A stretch of DNA of 54,222 nucleotides from Clostridia bacterium (GTDB lineage: Bacteria > Bacillota > Clostridia > Christensenellales > Aristaeellaceae): contig JAFXZO010000100.1 of the NCBI GenBank assembly GCA_017541205.1, forward strand, positions 1 through 54,222. The letters are read 5' to 3'. Position numbers and translations under genes: made by a program. The notes under the pieces were generated by a model, which saw only the letters and a program-made list of their open reading frames with translations, was not told where the DNA came from and did no database searches. Shown in pieces: positions 40,525 through 49,890 of the stretch (positions within the stretch are counted from its first letter, which is position 1; every line of letters starts with the position of its first letter).

Positions 40525-42892
40525 AAAGCGTATACTCCAAATACTGTCTCATGCAGTAGCCATGCATATCCTCATATTCCACTTCGCACCAGGTATCGCC
40601 CACGGCGAGAATGACCAGATAATCGCCCCGGGGCATTTCGGTGATGATCGGCGCGTCCAAAGAACAGAAGGAGCGAAGATTCAGGCTGCTTGCCTCGGAC
40701 GCGATCAGCCCGAGTACGGGATTGGCAAGGGTGCGCAGTTCCCCGGGAGACGGGACTTGCCCTTCGGATTCCCGGACCAAAGCGGAAGCGGATTTATCCG
40801 CCGGATCAAATAACAGGAATTCCGTTTTGACATACCCGGTCTTTTCCTGATACGTGACAAAGCACCAGGTATCGCCTTTTTCCAGCACGGTCACGAGCGC
40901 GTTTTCCGGGATGGTCAGGAGGACCCGGGCGTTCGCCTTTTTCTTTTCGCGCAGGTTGAGCGAGCCGCCCGGCGTTGAGACCCGGGCGCTCGTTTGTACG
41001 GTATCCGGGGTTTCTTCGGCTGGCGCTTCTTCATCCAGGAAGGCCAGGAAAGAACGCATCACGTATCCCGTAACGTTTTCATAGACCGTCTTGCAGAAGA
41101 TCCCGTTCGTTTCTTCCAGCACCGGGATCACCGCGTCTTGCGGAATGGTGCGCAAAATCTGGGCGTTCGCGTTCGGCTCGGCGCGCAGGTTCAGCGACCC
41201 CTGATCAGTGGCCACGCGGGCGGAGCGGTACGATCCCATGGAAGGCACCTGGGTTTCCTGCGGCGAAGCGTTCACGTCGTCATCAAACAGCAAATAAGCC
41301 GCGCTCACATACCCCGTTCTGCCCTGATACGTCGTTTTGCACCAGCCGCCCGTTATTTCCCAAACGGGGATCTGGGCGTTGCGTGGGATCACACCCAGGA
41401 TGGAGGAAGAGGCGGAGGCCGCGGCGCGCAGGTTGAGCCCGCTTTCCGAGGTATTGACGCGGGCGGTCAGGGCGCTTGCCGATTCAGGCGCGGGGACATC
41501 CTCGATCGCTGCCGGCGCTTCGGCGATCCATTGCTCGCTGCTTGCCTGGCCAGGAGCGACAGGGCTGAGGATCGAGCGGGTGAGGGTATATTGTACGCGG
41601 GAGCAGCCTTCATAGTAAAACGCCAGGATCTGGTCATAGGAAAAGCCAAGCTTCGCCATGTACATCGCCCCGCGCTGGCTCATGCCGATCCCGTGCCCGT
41701 AGCGCCGCGCGACGACGAGAAAGCCGCCGTCCGTTTCCGAGACCGACCAAAGCTCGCAGGCGGTGGAAGAGATATTCATGCCCAGCGCGTTTTCCAATTC
41801 CTTGAAGATATCGAAGGTGAGCACGCCCGTGTGCGTTTCTCCGTTCAAAGAATACCGCACCGAGAAATCCAATTTTGTGTACAGCCTGCTGGGGGCGGGA
41901 TACTTGGGCGAATGCGCCGTCACATCCAGCACGGCGGTGATGGAAGCGCCTGCCCCGAACTGCTGCGCGGCTTTGTTCCTCAATAAATTGTTGAGCGCTG
42001 CGCTGGACTGGGTCCCGTAAGCGCTGACAGTGAAGGAAGCCGTTCTGGAATCGGGATTGGCGAGATCGTAAGGGTCATCCTTTACCCCAAGGTAAGAATA
42101 GCCCTTGGTGCCCCAGGCGTTTTCGATGGATTCGGTCTGCCCGCCATTGGAGGCGGTATAATAGGTGCCCGTAAAGGTTGGGCCGTTCTGCGCAACGATG
42201 CCCTTGGTTGCGTTGACGGCGGCGACGCAGTTCGCGTTCCCCTGGGGCGTGCCGGAATAAACCTGATCGGCGGTGGTATCCACGACGTCGTAGAGACTGG
42301 ACAGATGATTCGCCATGGCGCGCATGGTATAGGTGCGGGCGGCGACAGCCTGCGCTTTGAGCGCTTCCAGGCCGGAGGAATCGCCCATTTCATAGGGCAG
42401 GACGCCGTAAAGGTAATCTTCCATATAAATATGGGCGATCACATAAGGCTGGTAAGCGCCGCCGGACTGTTGGGCGACGAACTGGAAATCGCCCGGATAC
42501 AGGTTGCCCGGCTCCCTGCCCTGCGCGATGCGGATGCCGTTCTGCCCGCTCGTTTCATGGCGGCAAAGGCGGAAGGAAGCGCCCATTGCGGTGGAGACTC
42601 CGCCGTGGGTGAAAGTCCATTGTCCGCTGGAAGCATTGAATTTGACGGTAACAGCCGCGCCGGAAGAGAGCGTCCTGTCGCTCATCCCGTTGACGGAATA
42701 GCTGCCAAGAATGGTCAGATTGAATGTGGAGATATTGCCAAGGGAGCTCAGGCGGACCCGCACCATGCCGTTTTGGGTGGCGCCGGGGGTCAGGGGCGCG
42801 CTGACCAGGCTCGTATCCGCGCCCGCGATATTCGGGCACAGCAAAAAGATCATACAGATTCCGGCCAGGATGGCAATCAAGCGTTTGTGCAT
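40517..42892 (-). CDS. SpoIID/LytB domain protein with four to five SH3b repeats
   Basis: 791 residues, exported (signal peptide about 1-25, ending NIAGAD). The SpoIID lytic transglycosylase domain occupies about 30-430: YMEDYLYGVLPYEMGDSSGL (about 156-175) with the catalytic Glu, LKAQAVAARTYTMRAM, and RRYGHGIGMSQRGAMYMAKL near 395-414. From 475 to the end come SH3b domains (starts near 478, 555, 635 and 710) whose repeat unit reads LNLR(A/E)xxxxxxxILxxIPxxAxIPVxE. SpoIID dissolves septal peptidoglycan in engulfment, but the added SH3 repeats make this a longer, probably vegetative or general remodelling relative. First gene of an operon with trmN6 and the flavoprotein gene. Confidence 0.93.
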   Translation of the reverse strand: MHKRLIAILAGICMIFLLCPNIAGADTSLVSAPLTPGATQNGMVRVRLSSLGNISTFNLTILGSYSVNGMSDRTLSSGAAVTVKFNASSGQWTFTHGGVSTAMGASFRLCRHETSGQNGIRIAQGREPGNLYPGDFQFVAQQSGGAYQPYVIAHIYMEDYLYGVLPYEMGDSSGLEALKAQAVAARTYTMRAMANHLSSLYDVVDTTADQVYSGTPQGNANCVAAVNATKGIVAQNGPTFTGTYYTASNGGQTESIENAWGTKGYSYLGVKDDPYDLANPDSRTASFTVSAYGTQSSAALNNLLRNKAAQQFGAGASITAVLDVTAHSPKYPAPSRLYTKLDFSVRYSLNGETHTGVLTFDIFKELENALGMNISSTACELWSVSETDGGFLVVARRYGHGIGMSQRGAMYMAKLGFSYDQILAFYYEGCSRVQYTLTRSILSPVAPGQASSEQWIAEAPAAIEDVPAPESASALTARVNTSESGLNLRAAASASSSILGVIPRNAQIPVWEITGGWCKTTYQGRTGYVSAAYLLFDDDVNASPQETQVPSMGSYRSARVATDQGSLNLRAEPNANAQILRTIPQDAVIPVLEETNGIFCKTVYENVTGYVMRSFLAFLDEEAPAEETPDTVQTSARVSTPGGSLNLREKKKANARVLLTIPENALVTVLEKGDTWCFVTYQEKTGYVKTEFLLFDPADKSASALVRESEGQVPSPGELRTLANPVLGLIASEASSLNLRSFCSLDAPIITEMPRGDYLVILAVGDTWCEVEYEDMHGYCMRQYLEYTLYE

Positions 42893-42918
42893 TGCAGATT
42901 TCCTCCGTCGTGAATTTG

Positions 42919-42932
42919 TACAATCGATTGTA
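42919..42932. promoter_or_regulatory. 14-base palindrome in the leader of the SpoIID-type gene
   Basis: TACAATCGATTGTA is perfectly self-complementary and lies between the probable promoter and the ribosome site of the SpoIID-type gene, about 30 bases before its ATG. An operator is possible; no known regulator fits. Confidence 0.35.
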
Positions 42933-42952
42933 ACAGTTTCGTAATCATTTGC

Positions 42953-42981
42953 AGTTTACCACAAAGAAAGCGATTTGTCTA
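42953..42981 (-). promoter_or_regulatory. possible promoter of the SpoIID-type operon
   Basis: On the minus strand TAGACA (42976-42981), 17 bases, TAAACT (42953-42958). Boxes are imperfect but spacing is right. Confidence 0.4.
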
Positions 42982-43093
42982 TGCCGATAAGCATAGAAAT
43001 GATTGGCTGCGCTGGAAAACGTACTTTTTCACCACTGCTTTTCTTTTTTGCCAAACTGTGGTAAGATAGCGCTGTTGAAAGCGAGGGAGGGGC

Positions 43094-45241
43094 ATGATCG
43101 TAGTTGTTGCGGAAAAGCCCAGCGTCGGGCGCGACATTGCCCGGGTGCTCAAATGCCGGGAAAAGGGCGAAGGGTATTTGAAAGGGGAGAATTACCTGGT
43201 CACCTGGGCGATGGGGCACCTCGTTACGCTGTGCGAGCCGGATGAAATTGACGAAAAATACAAAAAATGGCGCATGGAGGATCTGCCCCTGCTACCGGAG
43301 CATATCCCCACCAAAGTGATCTCGAAAACCAAAGCGCAGTATGCGGTCATCAAGAAAATCATCAACGCGCCGGATACGGAAAAACTGATCTGCGCGACGG
43401 ATGCGGGACGCGAGGGAGAATTGATCTTCCGCCTGATCTATGCCCAGGCCAAGTGCAAAAAGCCCGTGGACAGGCTGTGGATCTCCTCTATGACGGACCA
43501 GGCGATTTTAGAAGGCTTCGCGAATCTGAAGCCCGCCCGGGAATACGACGGGCTGTACCGCAGCGCGGCATGCCGGAGCGAAGCGGATTGGCTGGTCGGC
43601 ATGAACGCGAGCCGCGCATTCACGCTGCGTTTCAACGCGCTTTTGTCCATCGGCCGGGTGCAGACGCCGACGCTTGCGATCCTGGTCAAGCGCCATCATG
43701 AAATCAAGGATTTTAAGCCCGAGGAATACTATACCGTCACCGCGGATTTCGGCGATTATTCGGGCCAATGGTTTTCGCAATCAGATACGGATGAGAAAAA
43801 ATCGGTCCGCATCCCCACCAAGGAAAAAGCGGACGGGATCGCAAAGCTCGTTCAAGGCAAGCCCAGCCGTGTTTTATCCGCCGCGGCGGAGCAGAAAACG
43901 GAATACCCCCCGCAGCTGTACGATTTGACTTCTTTGCAGCGCGAAGCGAACAAAAAGCTCGGCTTCACCGCGGATAAAACGCTCAAGACCGCACAGGAGC
44001 TTTACGAAAAATGGAAAGCCGTCACTTATCCCCGAACGGACAGCCGGTATCTTCCAACGGACATGATCGGAAGGGCAAAGCTGACGCTGGAAAAGCTTCC
44101 GTCCGATTATCAAAGCTTTGTTACGCACATTCCCTGGAAGGACGGCGAAAAGCTGCCCGTTCATAAACGCGTCTTTGATAACGCCAAGATTTCCGATCAC
44201 CACGCCATCATCCCGACGCCCGAGACGGCGCCCGTGGAAAAACTGCCGCCGGACGCCGCAAAGCTCTATGATATGATTGCCCGCCGCTTCATCGCCGTTT
44301 TTTATCCGCCGCACGAATATGACGCCATTCGCGTGATTACGGAAAGCGAGAAGCAGACGTTCAAAACGACGGGGCGCACCGTGCGTGTCAACGGCTGGAA
44401 GGACGTATACCCCTTTGAAAAGGAAGAAGACGAAAAACTGCCCGCCCTTCAGCCCGGCGATGAACGGACGGTGCTAAAAGCGGCCGTCAGGAAGGAAACG
44501 ACCAAGCCGCCCGCCCCGCATACCGACGCGTCCCTGCTTGCCGCGATGGAAAACGCAGGCAAAGAATTGGACGATGAAAAGCTGCGCGAGCAGATGAAGG
44601 GCTCCGGCCTTGGCACGCCGGCGACCCGCGCTTCGATCATCGAGAGGCTGCTCCAGGTCGGCTACGCGTCCCGGCGAGGCCGCGCCATCCAGGCTACCGA
44701 AAAAGGCGTATCCCTGATCGCCATCGCGCCGCCGGAAATCGCGTCCCCGGAAACGACCGGCAAATGGGAGCTGGCCCTCGATGAAATCGCCAGGGATCAG
44801 CGCGATACCCAGCGCTTTATGGACGGCATCAAACGGCTGAGCACCTTTCTGGTGGAATACGCGCGGGACACCAAAACGGAAGCCGATTTCCCGGAGGAAA
44901 TGCGAAGAGGAAAAAAAGGCGCAGGGGCCAGGAAAACTTCTTCGATCAAAGCGGTGGAGGGGATCGCATGCCCCTTATGCGGAAAGCCCGTGCAGGAAAA
45001 CAGCAAGGCGTTCGGCTGCTCCGAGTGGCGTAACGGGTGCCATTTCACGCTGTGGAAGGATGGACTCAAACGCGGCGGCGGGCCGCTCCTCAATGAAAAG
45101 CTCGTCAAGCTTTTATTGGAAAACGGCGCCGTGCAGGGCTCGACCGGCCAAATCGCCCTGAAAAACGGACAGGTTTCCTTTACGCCCAAGGATCAGGACG
45201 CACCGACAGCCTCTTTCGCCATCGAATACCGGAAAAATTAG
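43094..45241 (+). CDS. topB: DNA topoisomerase III
   Basis: 715 residues of a type IA topoisomerase. TOPRIM domain VVVAEKPSVGRDIARVLKCR (about 3-22) and TDAGREGELIFRL (about 101-113), the active-site segment TYPRTDSRYLPTDM (catalytic Tyr near 314), and the late GLGTPATRASIIERLLQVGY. The C-terminus carries one four-cysteine zinc-finger-like repeat (CPLCGKPVQ, CSEWRNGCHF) typical of TopB and not of TopA. It decatenates or relaxes single-strand-containing DNA. A GGGAGGGG box precedes the ATG. It is divergent from the SpoIID-type gene and stands alone; no conjugative genes are nearby, so it looks chromosomal. Confidence 0.96.
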   Translation: MIVVVAEKPSVGRDIARVLKCREKGEGYLKGENYLVTWAMGHLVTLCEPDEIDEKYKKWRMEDLPLLPEHIPTKVISKTKAQYAVIKKIINAPDTEKLICATDAGREGELIFRLIYAQAKCKKPVDRLWISSMTDQAILEGFANLKPAREYDGLYRSAACRSEADWLVGMNASRAFTLRFNALLSIGRVQTPTLAILVKRHHEIKDFKPEEYYTVTADFGDYSGQWFSQSDTDEKKSVRIPTKEKADGIAKLVQGKPSRVLSAAAEQKTEYPPQLYDLTSLQREANKKLGFTADKTLKTAQELYEKWKAVTYPRTDSRYLPTDMIGRAKLTLEKLPSDYQSFVTHIPWKDGEKLPVHKRVFDNAKISDHHAIIPTPETAPVEKLPPDAAKLYDMIARRFIAVFYPPHEYDAIRVITESEKQTFKTTGRTVRVNGWKDVYPFEKEEDEKLPALQPGDERTVLKAAVRKETTKPPAPHTDASLLAAMENAGKELDDEKLREQMKGSGLGTPATRASIIERLLQVGYASRRGRAIQATEKGVSLIAIAPPEIASPETTGKWELALDEIARDQRDTQRFMDGIKRLSTFLVEYARDTKTEADFPEEMRRGKKGAGARKTSSIKAVEGIACPLCGKPVQENSKAFGCSEWRNGCHFTLWKDGLKRGGGPLLNEKLVKLLLENGAVQGSTGQIALKNGQVSFTPKDQDAPTASFAIEYRKN

Positions 45242-45397
45242 AACCATGATGGGCAAATAAGGAAACTGACATCATCTTCTCATGATTTTCTAATCCTTTT
45301 CCTCCTTTTGTTCTCATTTTCTTTCGGTATGATATAACCGTTCCAAGGGGAACAGAACAAATCACAAAACAGGCGATACGCCAAGGAGGAAATAAAA

Positions 45398-45934
45398 ATG
45401 GATCATTTTGAAATGGTAGAAAAGCTGCGGGCGAAGGCGAATGTGAGCTATGAAGAAGCGAAGGCTGCGCTGGAAGCGAGCGATTGGGATATCCTGGACG
45501 CGCTGGTTCTGCTGGAAAGCGAAGGCAAGGTCAAGGACAGTGAGCCCGCCAAGGAATACACCACCCAGGAAAAGAACGAGGAAACCTGGACCAGGAGCAC
45601 CGCGTCCACCAAGAGCTCCTTCGCAGACGGGATGGAAAAAATGTGGGCCTGGCTCAAGCAGGCGTTCCAGAAAGGCAATCACAACCAATTCGTTATCAAC
45701 CGCAGAGGCGATGAACTGATCTCCATGCCCATTACCGTGATGGCTCTGCTGATGATCTGCTTCTGGCCCTTCTCCATGATCGTGCTGTTCGTGGGCCTCT
45801 TCCTGGGCTGCCGGTATTCCTTCCGGGGCCCGGACGTGGGCAACAAGGTGAACGACATGATGGGCAGAGCCCAGGAAAAAGCGGCGAGCGCCGTGGAGAT
45901 CCACCTGAACGACAGTGAAAAGAAAGTGGATTAA
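45398..45934 (+). CDS. UBA/TS-N and DUF4342 membrane protein
   Basis: 178 residues. The N-terminus (about 1-45, EKLRAKANVSYEEAKAALEA, then WDILDALVLLE) is a UBA-like three-helix domain as in EF-Ts and related proteins. A polar linker follows, then a DUF4342-type part from about 98 (NQFVINRRGDELISMPITVM) that leads into one or two hydrophobic segments (about 110-142), and an amphipathic charged end. DUF4342 is of unknown function; UBA plus DUF4342 is a common Clostridia arrangement. An AAGGAGG box precedes the ATG. A TATGATATAAC stretch at 45329-45339 may be the -10 region. It precedes the two-component genes by 73 bases and might be controlled by them. Confidence 0.9.
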   Translation: MDHFEMVEKLRAKANVSYEEAKAALEASDWDILDALVLLESEGKVKDSEPAKEYTTQEKNEETWTRSTASTKSSFADGMEKMWAWLKQAFQKGNHNQFVINRRGDELISMPITVMALLMICFWPFSMIVLFVGLFLGCRYSFRGPDVGNKVNDMMGRAQEKAASAVEIHLNDSEKKVD

Positions 45935-46007
45935 TCCAAAATAAACGGGATCAGGGAGGGGCCGAAAAGCGGCTTCTCCCCATTCTCGACTTAAAGGAAG
46001 GGTGCGC

Positions 46008-46688
46008 ATGACCAGGATATTGTTGGTAGAGGATGAAGAAAAGCTGGCCCGGTTTGTGGAATTGGAGCTGACGCATGAAGGGTACCAGGTGGATAAGGCC
46101 TTTGACGGAAGGAACGGCCTGGATATGGCGGAGCAGGGGAATTACGATATGCTCCTGCTGGATATCATGCTGCCGGGCTTGAATGGCTTGGAGGTGCTGC
46201 GCCGCCTGCGCCGTTCTTCCCAGGTGCCGGTCATTATGCTGACCGCCCGCGACGCGGTCATGGATAAGGTGACCGGCCTGGATATGGGCGCGGACGACTA
46301 TGTGACCAAGCCTTTTTCCATCGAAGAGCTGCTTGCCCGCATCCGCGCCGCCCTCCGCAAGCAGGGCGCCCAGAAAAAGGAAGACGGGCTGCTCAGCTGC
46401 GCCGATCTTTCGGTGGACGTATCCCGCCACCGGGTCACCCGCGGCGGAAAGGAAATCGAACTGACGGGGCGGGAATTCGCTCTGCTGCAATATTTTATAG
46501 AAAACAAGACCCTGGTCCTGACGCGCGATCAATTGCTGGAAAAAGTATGGGGATACGAATATTTGGGGGAAACCAACGTAGTGGATGTGTATGTCAGGTA
46601 TCTTCGCGGCAAAATTGACGACGGCTTTGAACAAAAACTGCTGCATACCGTCCGCGGCGTCGGCTATGTATTGAGGGATGACGCATGA
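46008..46688 (+). CDS. OmpR-family response regulator
   Basis: 226 residues from ATG 46008 (AAAGGAAGG upstream; GTG 46002 is less likely). Receiver domain with acidic pair VEDEEK (8-11), phosphoacceptor Asp52 in MLLLDIMLPGLNG and Lys in DDYVTKPFSIEELLARI (about 102), then the winged-helix domain (about 128-225) with LTGREFALLQYFIENKTLVL and VDVYVRYLRGKIDD. It overlaps the kinase gene by four bases. The pair resembles CssRS/ArlRS-like systems with a short sensor. Its targets are unknown; WalR-like boxes at 15331 and 28386 are two candidates, although WalR itself usually has a different neighbourhood. Confidence 0.96.
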   Translation: MTRILLVEDEEKLARFVELELTHEGYQVDKAFDGRNGLDMAEQGNYDMLLLDIMLPGLNGLEVLRRLRRSSQVPVIMLTARDAVMDKVTGLDMGADDYVTKPFSIEELLARIRAALRKQGAQKKEDGLLSCADLSVDVSRHRVTRGGKEIELTGREFALLQYFIENKTLVLTRDQLLEKVWGYEYLGETNVVDVYVRYLRGKIDDGFEQKLLHTVRGVGYVLRDDA

Positions 46689-47812
46689 AGGATGAAAAAA
46701 AGGCGACTTCCATCGCAAAGCGTATCAACCGTTATTGGCTGTGGAGGCTGATTCTGCTGCTTGCCTTGATCGACGGGATCCTGTCGGCCATGTTTGTGAA
46801 CGGATGGCTGAGCATTTCGTTTCCCTATTTTTGGGAAGCCCTCGCCGGATCGGAAGCGCTGCTGGTTCTGCTGCAATACCGGGTAGGGAAGGAAAAGGCC
46901 AGGCGGCTTTTGGAGCCGCTTGAAAGGATCGCCCTGACCACGCAGGAATTGAGCCGGACGCGTTTTGACGCGGAAAAGCTGCATCATCTGGAGGACGCGA
47001 TCGGCACCGTCAGCCCGACCGCGCCGGGCGCGCGGGTATTAACGGGCGAAAAGGAGCTGCAGGGTCTGGAAAGCGCGATCAACGATCTATTGTCCCGCAT
47101 GAGGGAATCGTATAAGGAGCAGAGCCGCTTCGTTTCCGACGCGAGCCATGAACTGCGTACGCCGATCGCCGTGATCCAGGGTTACGCGGATATGCTCTCC
47201 CGCTGGGGCAAGGATGATGAAAAGGTGCTGGAGGAAGGCATCACAGCCATTCAGCAGGAATCCGGCCATATGAAAAAACTGATCGAGCAGCTTTTGTTCC
47301 TCGCCCGCGGCGACAGCGGACGGAACAAGCTGGTGATCGAGGATTTGGATTTGAGCCAGATGCTGCGCGAGGTGTATGAGGAATCCATGATGATCCACCC
47401 GAACCGGCAATGGCGCCTGGATGCGGAGGAACCGGTGATGGTGAAAGGCGACGCCACCATGCTCAAGCAGACTGCCCGCATCCTGGTGGATAACGCGGTC
47501 AAATATACCGCGGACGGCGATAAAATCTCGCTCCGCGCCCGCTTCAAAGAAGGCATTCCCTGCTTTGAGGTGCAGGACAACGGCATCGGTATCAAGCAAG
47601 AGGATTTGGCGCATATTTTCGACCGGTTTTTCCGTTCCGATCCGGCGCGCACCCGCGCGAGCGGCGGAACAGGACTGGGCCTGAGTATCGCCAAATGGAT
47701 CGTGGAACGCCACGGCGGCTATTTCGACGTATTTTCCCGCCAGGAAATCGGCACCCGCATCGGCGTGCTGCTGCCCCAGACGGAGGCGCAGCTGACAGAC
47801 GAAGTACAATAA
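46685..47812 (+). CDS. sensor histidine kinase
   Basis: 375 residues. Two hydrophobic segments near the N-terminus (about 18-38 and 42-66) enclose almost no outside loop, so it probably senses within the membrane. A HAMP-like linker and coiled part follow (about 68-145), then the dimerisation box FVSDASHELRTPIAVIQGY with His155, and the ATPase boxes N (RILVDNAVKYT), G1 (VQDNGIGI), F (FDRFFRSD) and G2 (GGTGLGLSIAKWI). It is the partner of the response regulator encoded four bases upstream. The short loop is typical of intramembrane-sensing kinases that respond to envelope stress or antibiotics. Confidence 0.96.
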   Translation: MKDEKKATSIAKRINRYWLWRLILLLALIDGILSAMFVNGWLSISFPYFWEALAGSEALLVLLQYRVGKEKARRLLEPLERIALTTQELSRTRFDAEKLHHLEDAIGTVSPTAPGARVLTGEKELQGLESAINDLLSRMRESYKEQSRFVSDASHELRTPIAVIQGYADMLSRWGKDDEKVLEEGITAIQQESGHMKKLIEQLLFLARGDSGRNKLVIEDLDLSQMLREVYEESMMIHPNRQWRLDAEEPVMVKGDATMLKQTARILVDNAVKYTADGDKISLRARFKEGIPCFEVQDNGIGIKQEDLAHIFDRFFRSDPARTRASGGTGLGLSIAKWIVERHGGYFDVFSRQEIGTRIGVLLPQTEAQLTDEVQ

Positions 47813-47821
47813 AAAACGTGC

Positions 47822-47863
47822 AAAAAAAGATTGCCCGATTTTTCGGATCGGACAATCTTTTTT
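47822..47863. terminator. bidirectional terminator between the kinase gene and rnfB
   Basis: AAAGATTG and CAATCTTT pair, with CCGAT/ATCGG inside and A and T runs on the flanks, between convergent operons. Confidence 0.9.
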
Positions 47864-47874
47864 CATGGCCGAAT

Positions 47875-48660
47875 TTATTCGATGGTGATGCACTTGCAGG
47901 GGCAGACCGCGGCGCAGGAGCCGCAGCGCGTGCACTTATCGGGATCGATGCGCGCAAAACCGTTTTCAACCGTGATCGCGTCGTACTGGCATTCTTTTTT
48001 GCAGCGGCCGCAGCCGATGCAGGCGTCCATGCACACGGTGCGGGCCACGCGGGCTACGTCGCTGTTGCGGCAGCGGACGATCACCTTGGCGGATACGGGC
48101 AGCAGCTTGATCGCGCTGCGCGGGCAGGCCTTGACGCACTGGCCGCAGGCGGTGCATTTGTCAGGATCGATGTTGGCGATGCCGTCCTTCATGCTGATCG
48201 CGCCGAACGCGCATTTATCCATGCAGTCGCCCAGGCCGAGGCACGCAAAGCGGCAGTCCTTGGGGCCGCCGGCAAGACCCGCGGCGGTGGCGCAGCTTTG
48301 ATACCCGTCGTATTGATAGCGTTCCTTGGCGATACCGTTTTCGCCCTGGCAGAGCACCCTGGCAACCAGCCGTTCGCCCGCCGTGGCTTCCTGGCCCATG
48401 ATTTTGCCGATGGCTTTCACGCCTTTTTCACCGGCAGGGGCGCAGCCGTTGATAGGCGCTTCGCCCTTGACCACCGCTTCCGCGAAGGCGTCGCATCCGG
48501 CATAGCCGCACGCGCCGCAGTTCGCGCCGCCCAGGCATTCGCGGACCTGGGCCACGCGCTCATCCACTTCCACGTGGAATTTTTTGCTTGCAAAGCTCAG
48601 CACACCGCCGAAAATGAGGCCCAGCGCACCCAGCAGGATACCGGCATACAGAATCGTCAT
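47875..48660 (-). CDS. rnfB: Rnf complex subunit B
   Basis: 261 residues from ATG 48660 with AAGGAGGG upstream (an upstream in-frame Met is not supported). One N-terminal membrane helix (about 3-24), then the Fe-S cluster motif with GGANCGACGYAGCDAFAEAV (about 45-64), and further C-terminal ferredoxin domains: CTACGQCVKACPRSAI, CIGCGRCKKECQYDAI and CTRCGSCAAVCPCKCI, plus two cysteines around CRFACLGLGDCMDKC. RnfB is the first electron acceptor from reduced ferredoxin. It is the last gene of the operon and carries more clusters than minimal forms, as in acetogens. Confidence 0.97.
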   Translation of the reverse strand: MTILYAGILLGALGLIFGGVLSFASKKFHVEVDERVAQVRECLGGANCGACGYAGCDAFAEAVVKGEAPINGCAPAGEKGVKAIGKIMGQEATAGERLVARVLCQGENGIAKERYQYDGYQSCATAAGLAGGPKDCRFACLGLGDCMDKCAFGAISMKDGIANIDPDKCTACGQCVKACPRSAIKLLPVSAKVIVRCRNSDVARVARTVCMDACIGCGRCKKECQYDAITVENGFARIDPDKCTRCGSCAAVCPCKCITIE

Positions 48661-48673
48661 CTCGATACCCTCC

Positions 48674-49255
48674 TTACACCAAGCCGTTGAAGCCCATGAA
48701 GGCAACGGCCATCAGCCCGGCGGAAACCAGCGTAATGGGGAAGCCTTTCATGCAGGCGGGGATCTTGCTGCTTTCCAGACGTTCCCGGACGCCCGCCATC
48801 AGCACGATCGCCAGCAGGAACCCCAGCGCGGAGAACGTACCGTTCAGCACGGACTGGAGCAGGCCGTAACTGTTGTTCATGTTCAGGGTGGCGACGCCCA
48901 GCACCGCGCAGTTGGTGGTGATCAGAGGCAGGTAGATGCCCAGGGCGCTGTACAGGGTAGGGCTGCTCTTTTTGAGGAACATTTCCACGAACTGAACCAG
49001 CGCGGCGATCACCAGGATAAAGGAAATGGTGTTCATGTAGGTCAGCTCCAGGGGGACCAGGAGCAGATGATAGATCAGCCAGCAGAAAAGGCTCGCGATG
49101 GTCATCACGAAGGTCACGGCCAAGCCCATGCTGACGGAGGTTTCCACCTTGCTGCTTACGCCCAGGAAGGGGCAGCAGCCCAGGAAACGATTAAAGATGA
49201 AGTTATGGGTCAGGATGCAGCTGACCATAAACAGCAGGATCTCTACAACGCTCAT
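48674..49255 (-). CDS. rnfA: Rnf complex subunit A
   Basis: 193 residues, integral membrane protein with six helices. The opening LTHNFIFNRFLGCCPFLGVS (about 15-34) and the middle YLPLITTNCAVLGVATLNM (about 107-125) are family signatures; the paired cysteines in these segments hold the intramembrane [2Fe-2S] cluster shared with RnfE. The start overlaps the rnfE stop (ATGA). It ends 13 bases before rnfB. Confidence 0.98.
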   Translation of the reverse strand: MSVVEILLFMVSCILTHNFIFNRFLGCCPFLGVSSKVETSVSMGLAVTFVMTIASLFCWLIYHLLLVPLELTYMNTISFILVIAALVQFVEMFLKKSSPTLYSALGIYLPLITTNCAVLGVATLNMNNSYGLLQSVLNGTFSALGFLLAIVLMAGVRERLESSKIPACMKGFPITLVSAGLMAVAFMGFNGLV

Positions 49256-49890
49256 GCGGTCTTCGCCTCCTTTGCCACGCGGCTGCGCTCGATTTTCTTG
49301 ACGATCAGGTTGAATACGCCAAGCAGCAGGCCGAAGGTCAGGAAGCCGCCGGACGCAAGCACGATCAAAAGCATCGGTTCATACGACGAACCAAGGATGT
49401 TCAGGCCGAACACGGACCCGTTGCCGATCAATTCCCGGATGGCGCCCATCAGGGTCAGGGCCAGGGTGAAGCCGATCCCCATACCCAGGCCGTCACATGC
49501 GGATGCGATGGGGGGATTCTTGCTGGCGAACGCTTCAGCGCGGGCCAGGATGATGCAGTTGACCACGATCAGGGGAATGAAAATGCCAAGCGATTCATCC
49601 AAGGAGGGCAGGAACGCCTTCATCAGCAGCTGCACCATGGTAACGAACGTGCAGATCACCACGATAAACGCGGGGATGCGCACCTGATCCGGAATGAATT
49701 TACGCAGGAGGGAAATTGCAAAGTTGGAGCAGACCAGCACGAAGGTGGCCGCCGCGCCCATGCCAAGGCCGTTTAAGGCGCTGGTCGTCACGGCCAGGGT
49801 GGGGCAGGTGCCCAGCACCAGGCGGAAGGTGGGGTTTTCGGGGATGATACCGTTAAACAGTACCTTCCCCAGACTCTTTTTTTCGCTCAT
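49252..49890 (-). CDS. rnfE: Rnf complex subunit E
   Basis: 212 residues with six membrane helices, homologous to RnfA in inverted orientation. LVLGTCPTLAVTTSALNGLG (about 24-43) and IPLIVVNCIILARAEAFASK (about 104-123) contain the cysteines that bind the membrane [2Fe-2S] cluster. It overlaps rnfD upstream and rnfA downstream by four bases each. In the usual operon rnfG would lie between rnfD and rnfE; it is absent here. Confidence 0.98.
   Translation of the reverse strand: MSEKKSLGKVLFNGIIPENPTFRLVLGTCPTLAVTTSALNGLGMGAAATFVLVCSNFAISLLRKFIPDQVRIPAFIVVICTFVTMVQLLMKAFLPSLDESLGIFIPLIVVNCIILARAEAFASKNPPIASACDGLGMGIGFTLALTLMGAIRELIGNGSVFGLNILGSSYEPMLLIVLASGGFLTFGLLLGVFNLIVKKIERSRVAKEAKTA

Noticed and set aside
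43094-45241. topB as a marker of a conjugative element
   Set aside because: No relaxase, T4SS or integrase gene lies nearby and composition equals that of neighbours.
45943-45985. Hairpin GGGAGGGGCCG...CGGCTTCTCCC between the DUF4342 gene and the response regulator
   Set aside because: The stem has mismatches and no T run follows, so I did not call a terminator; it might only weaken read-through.
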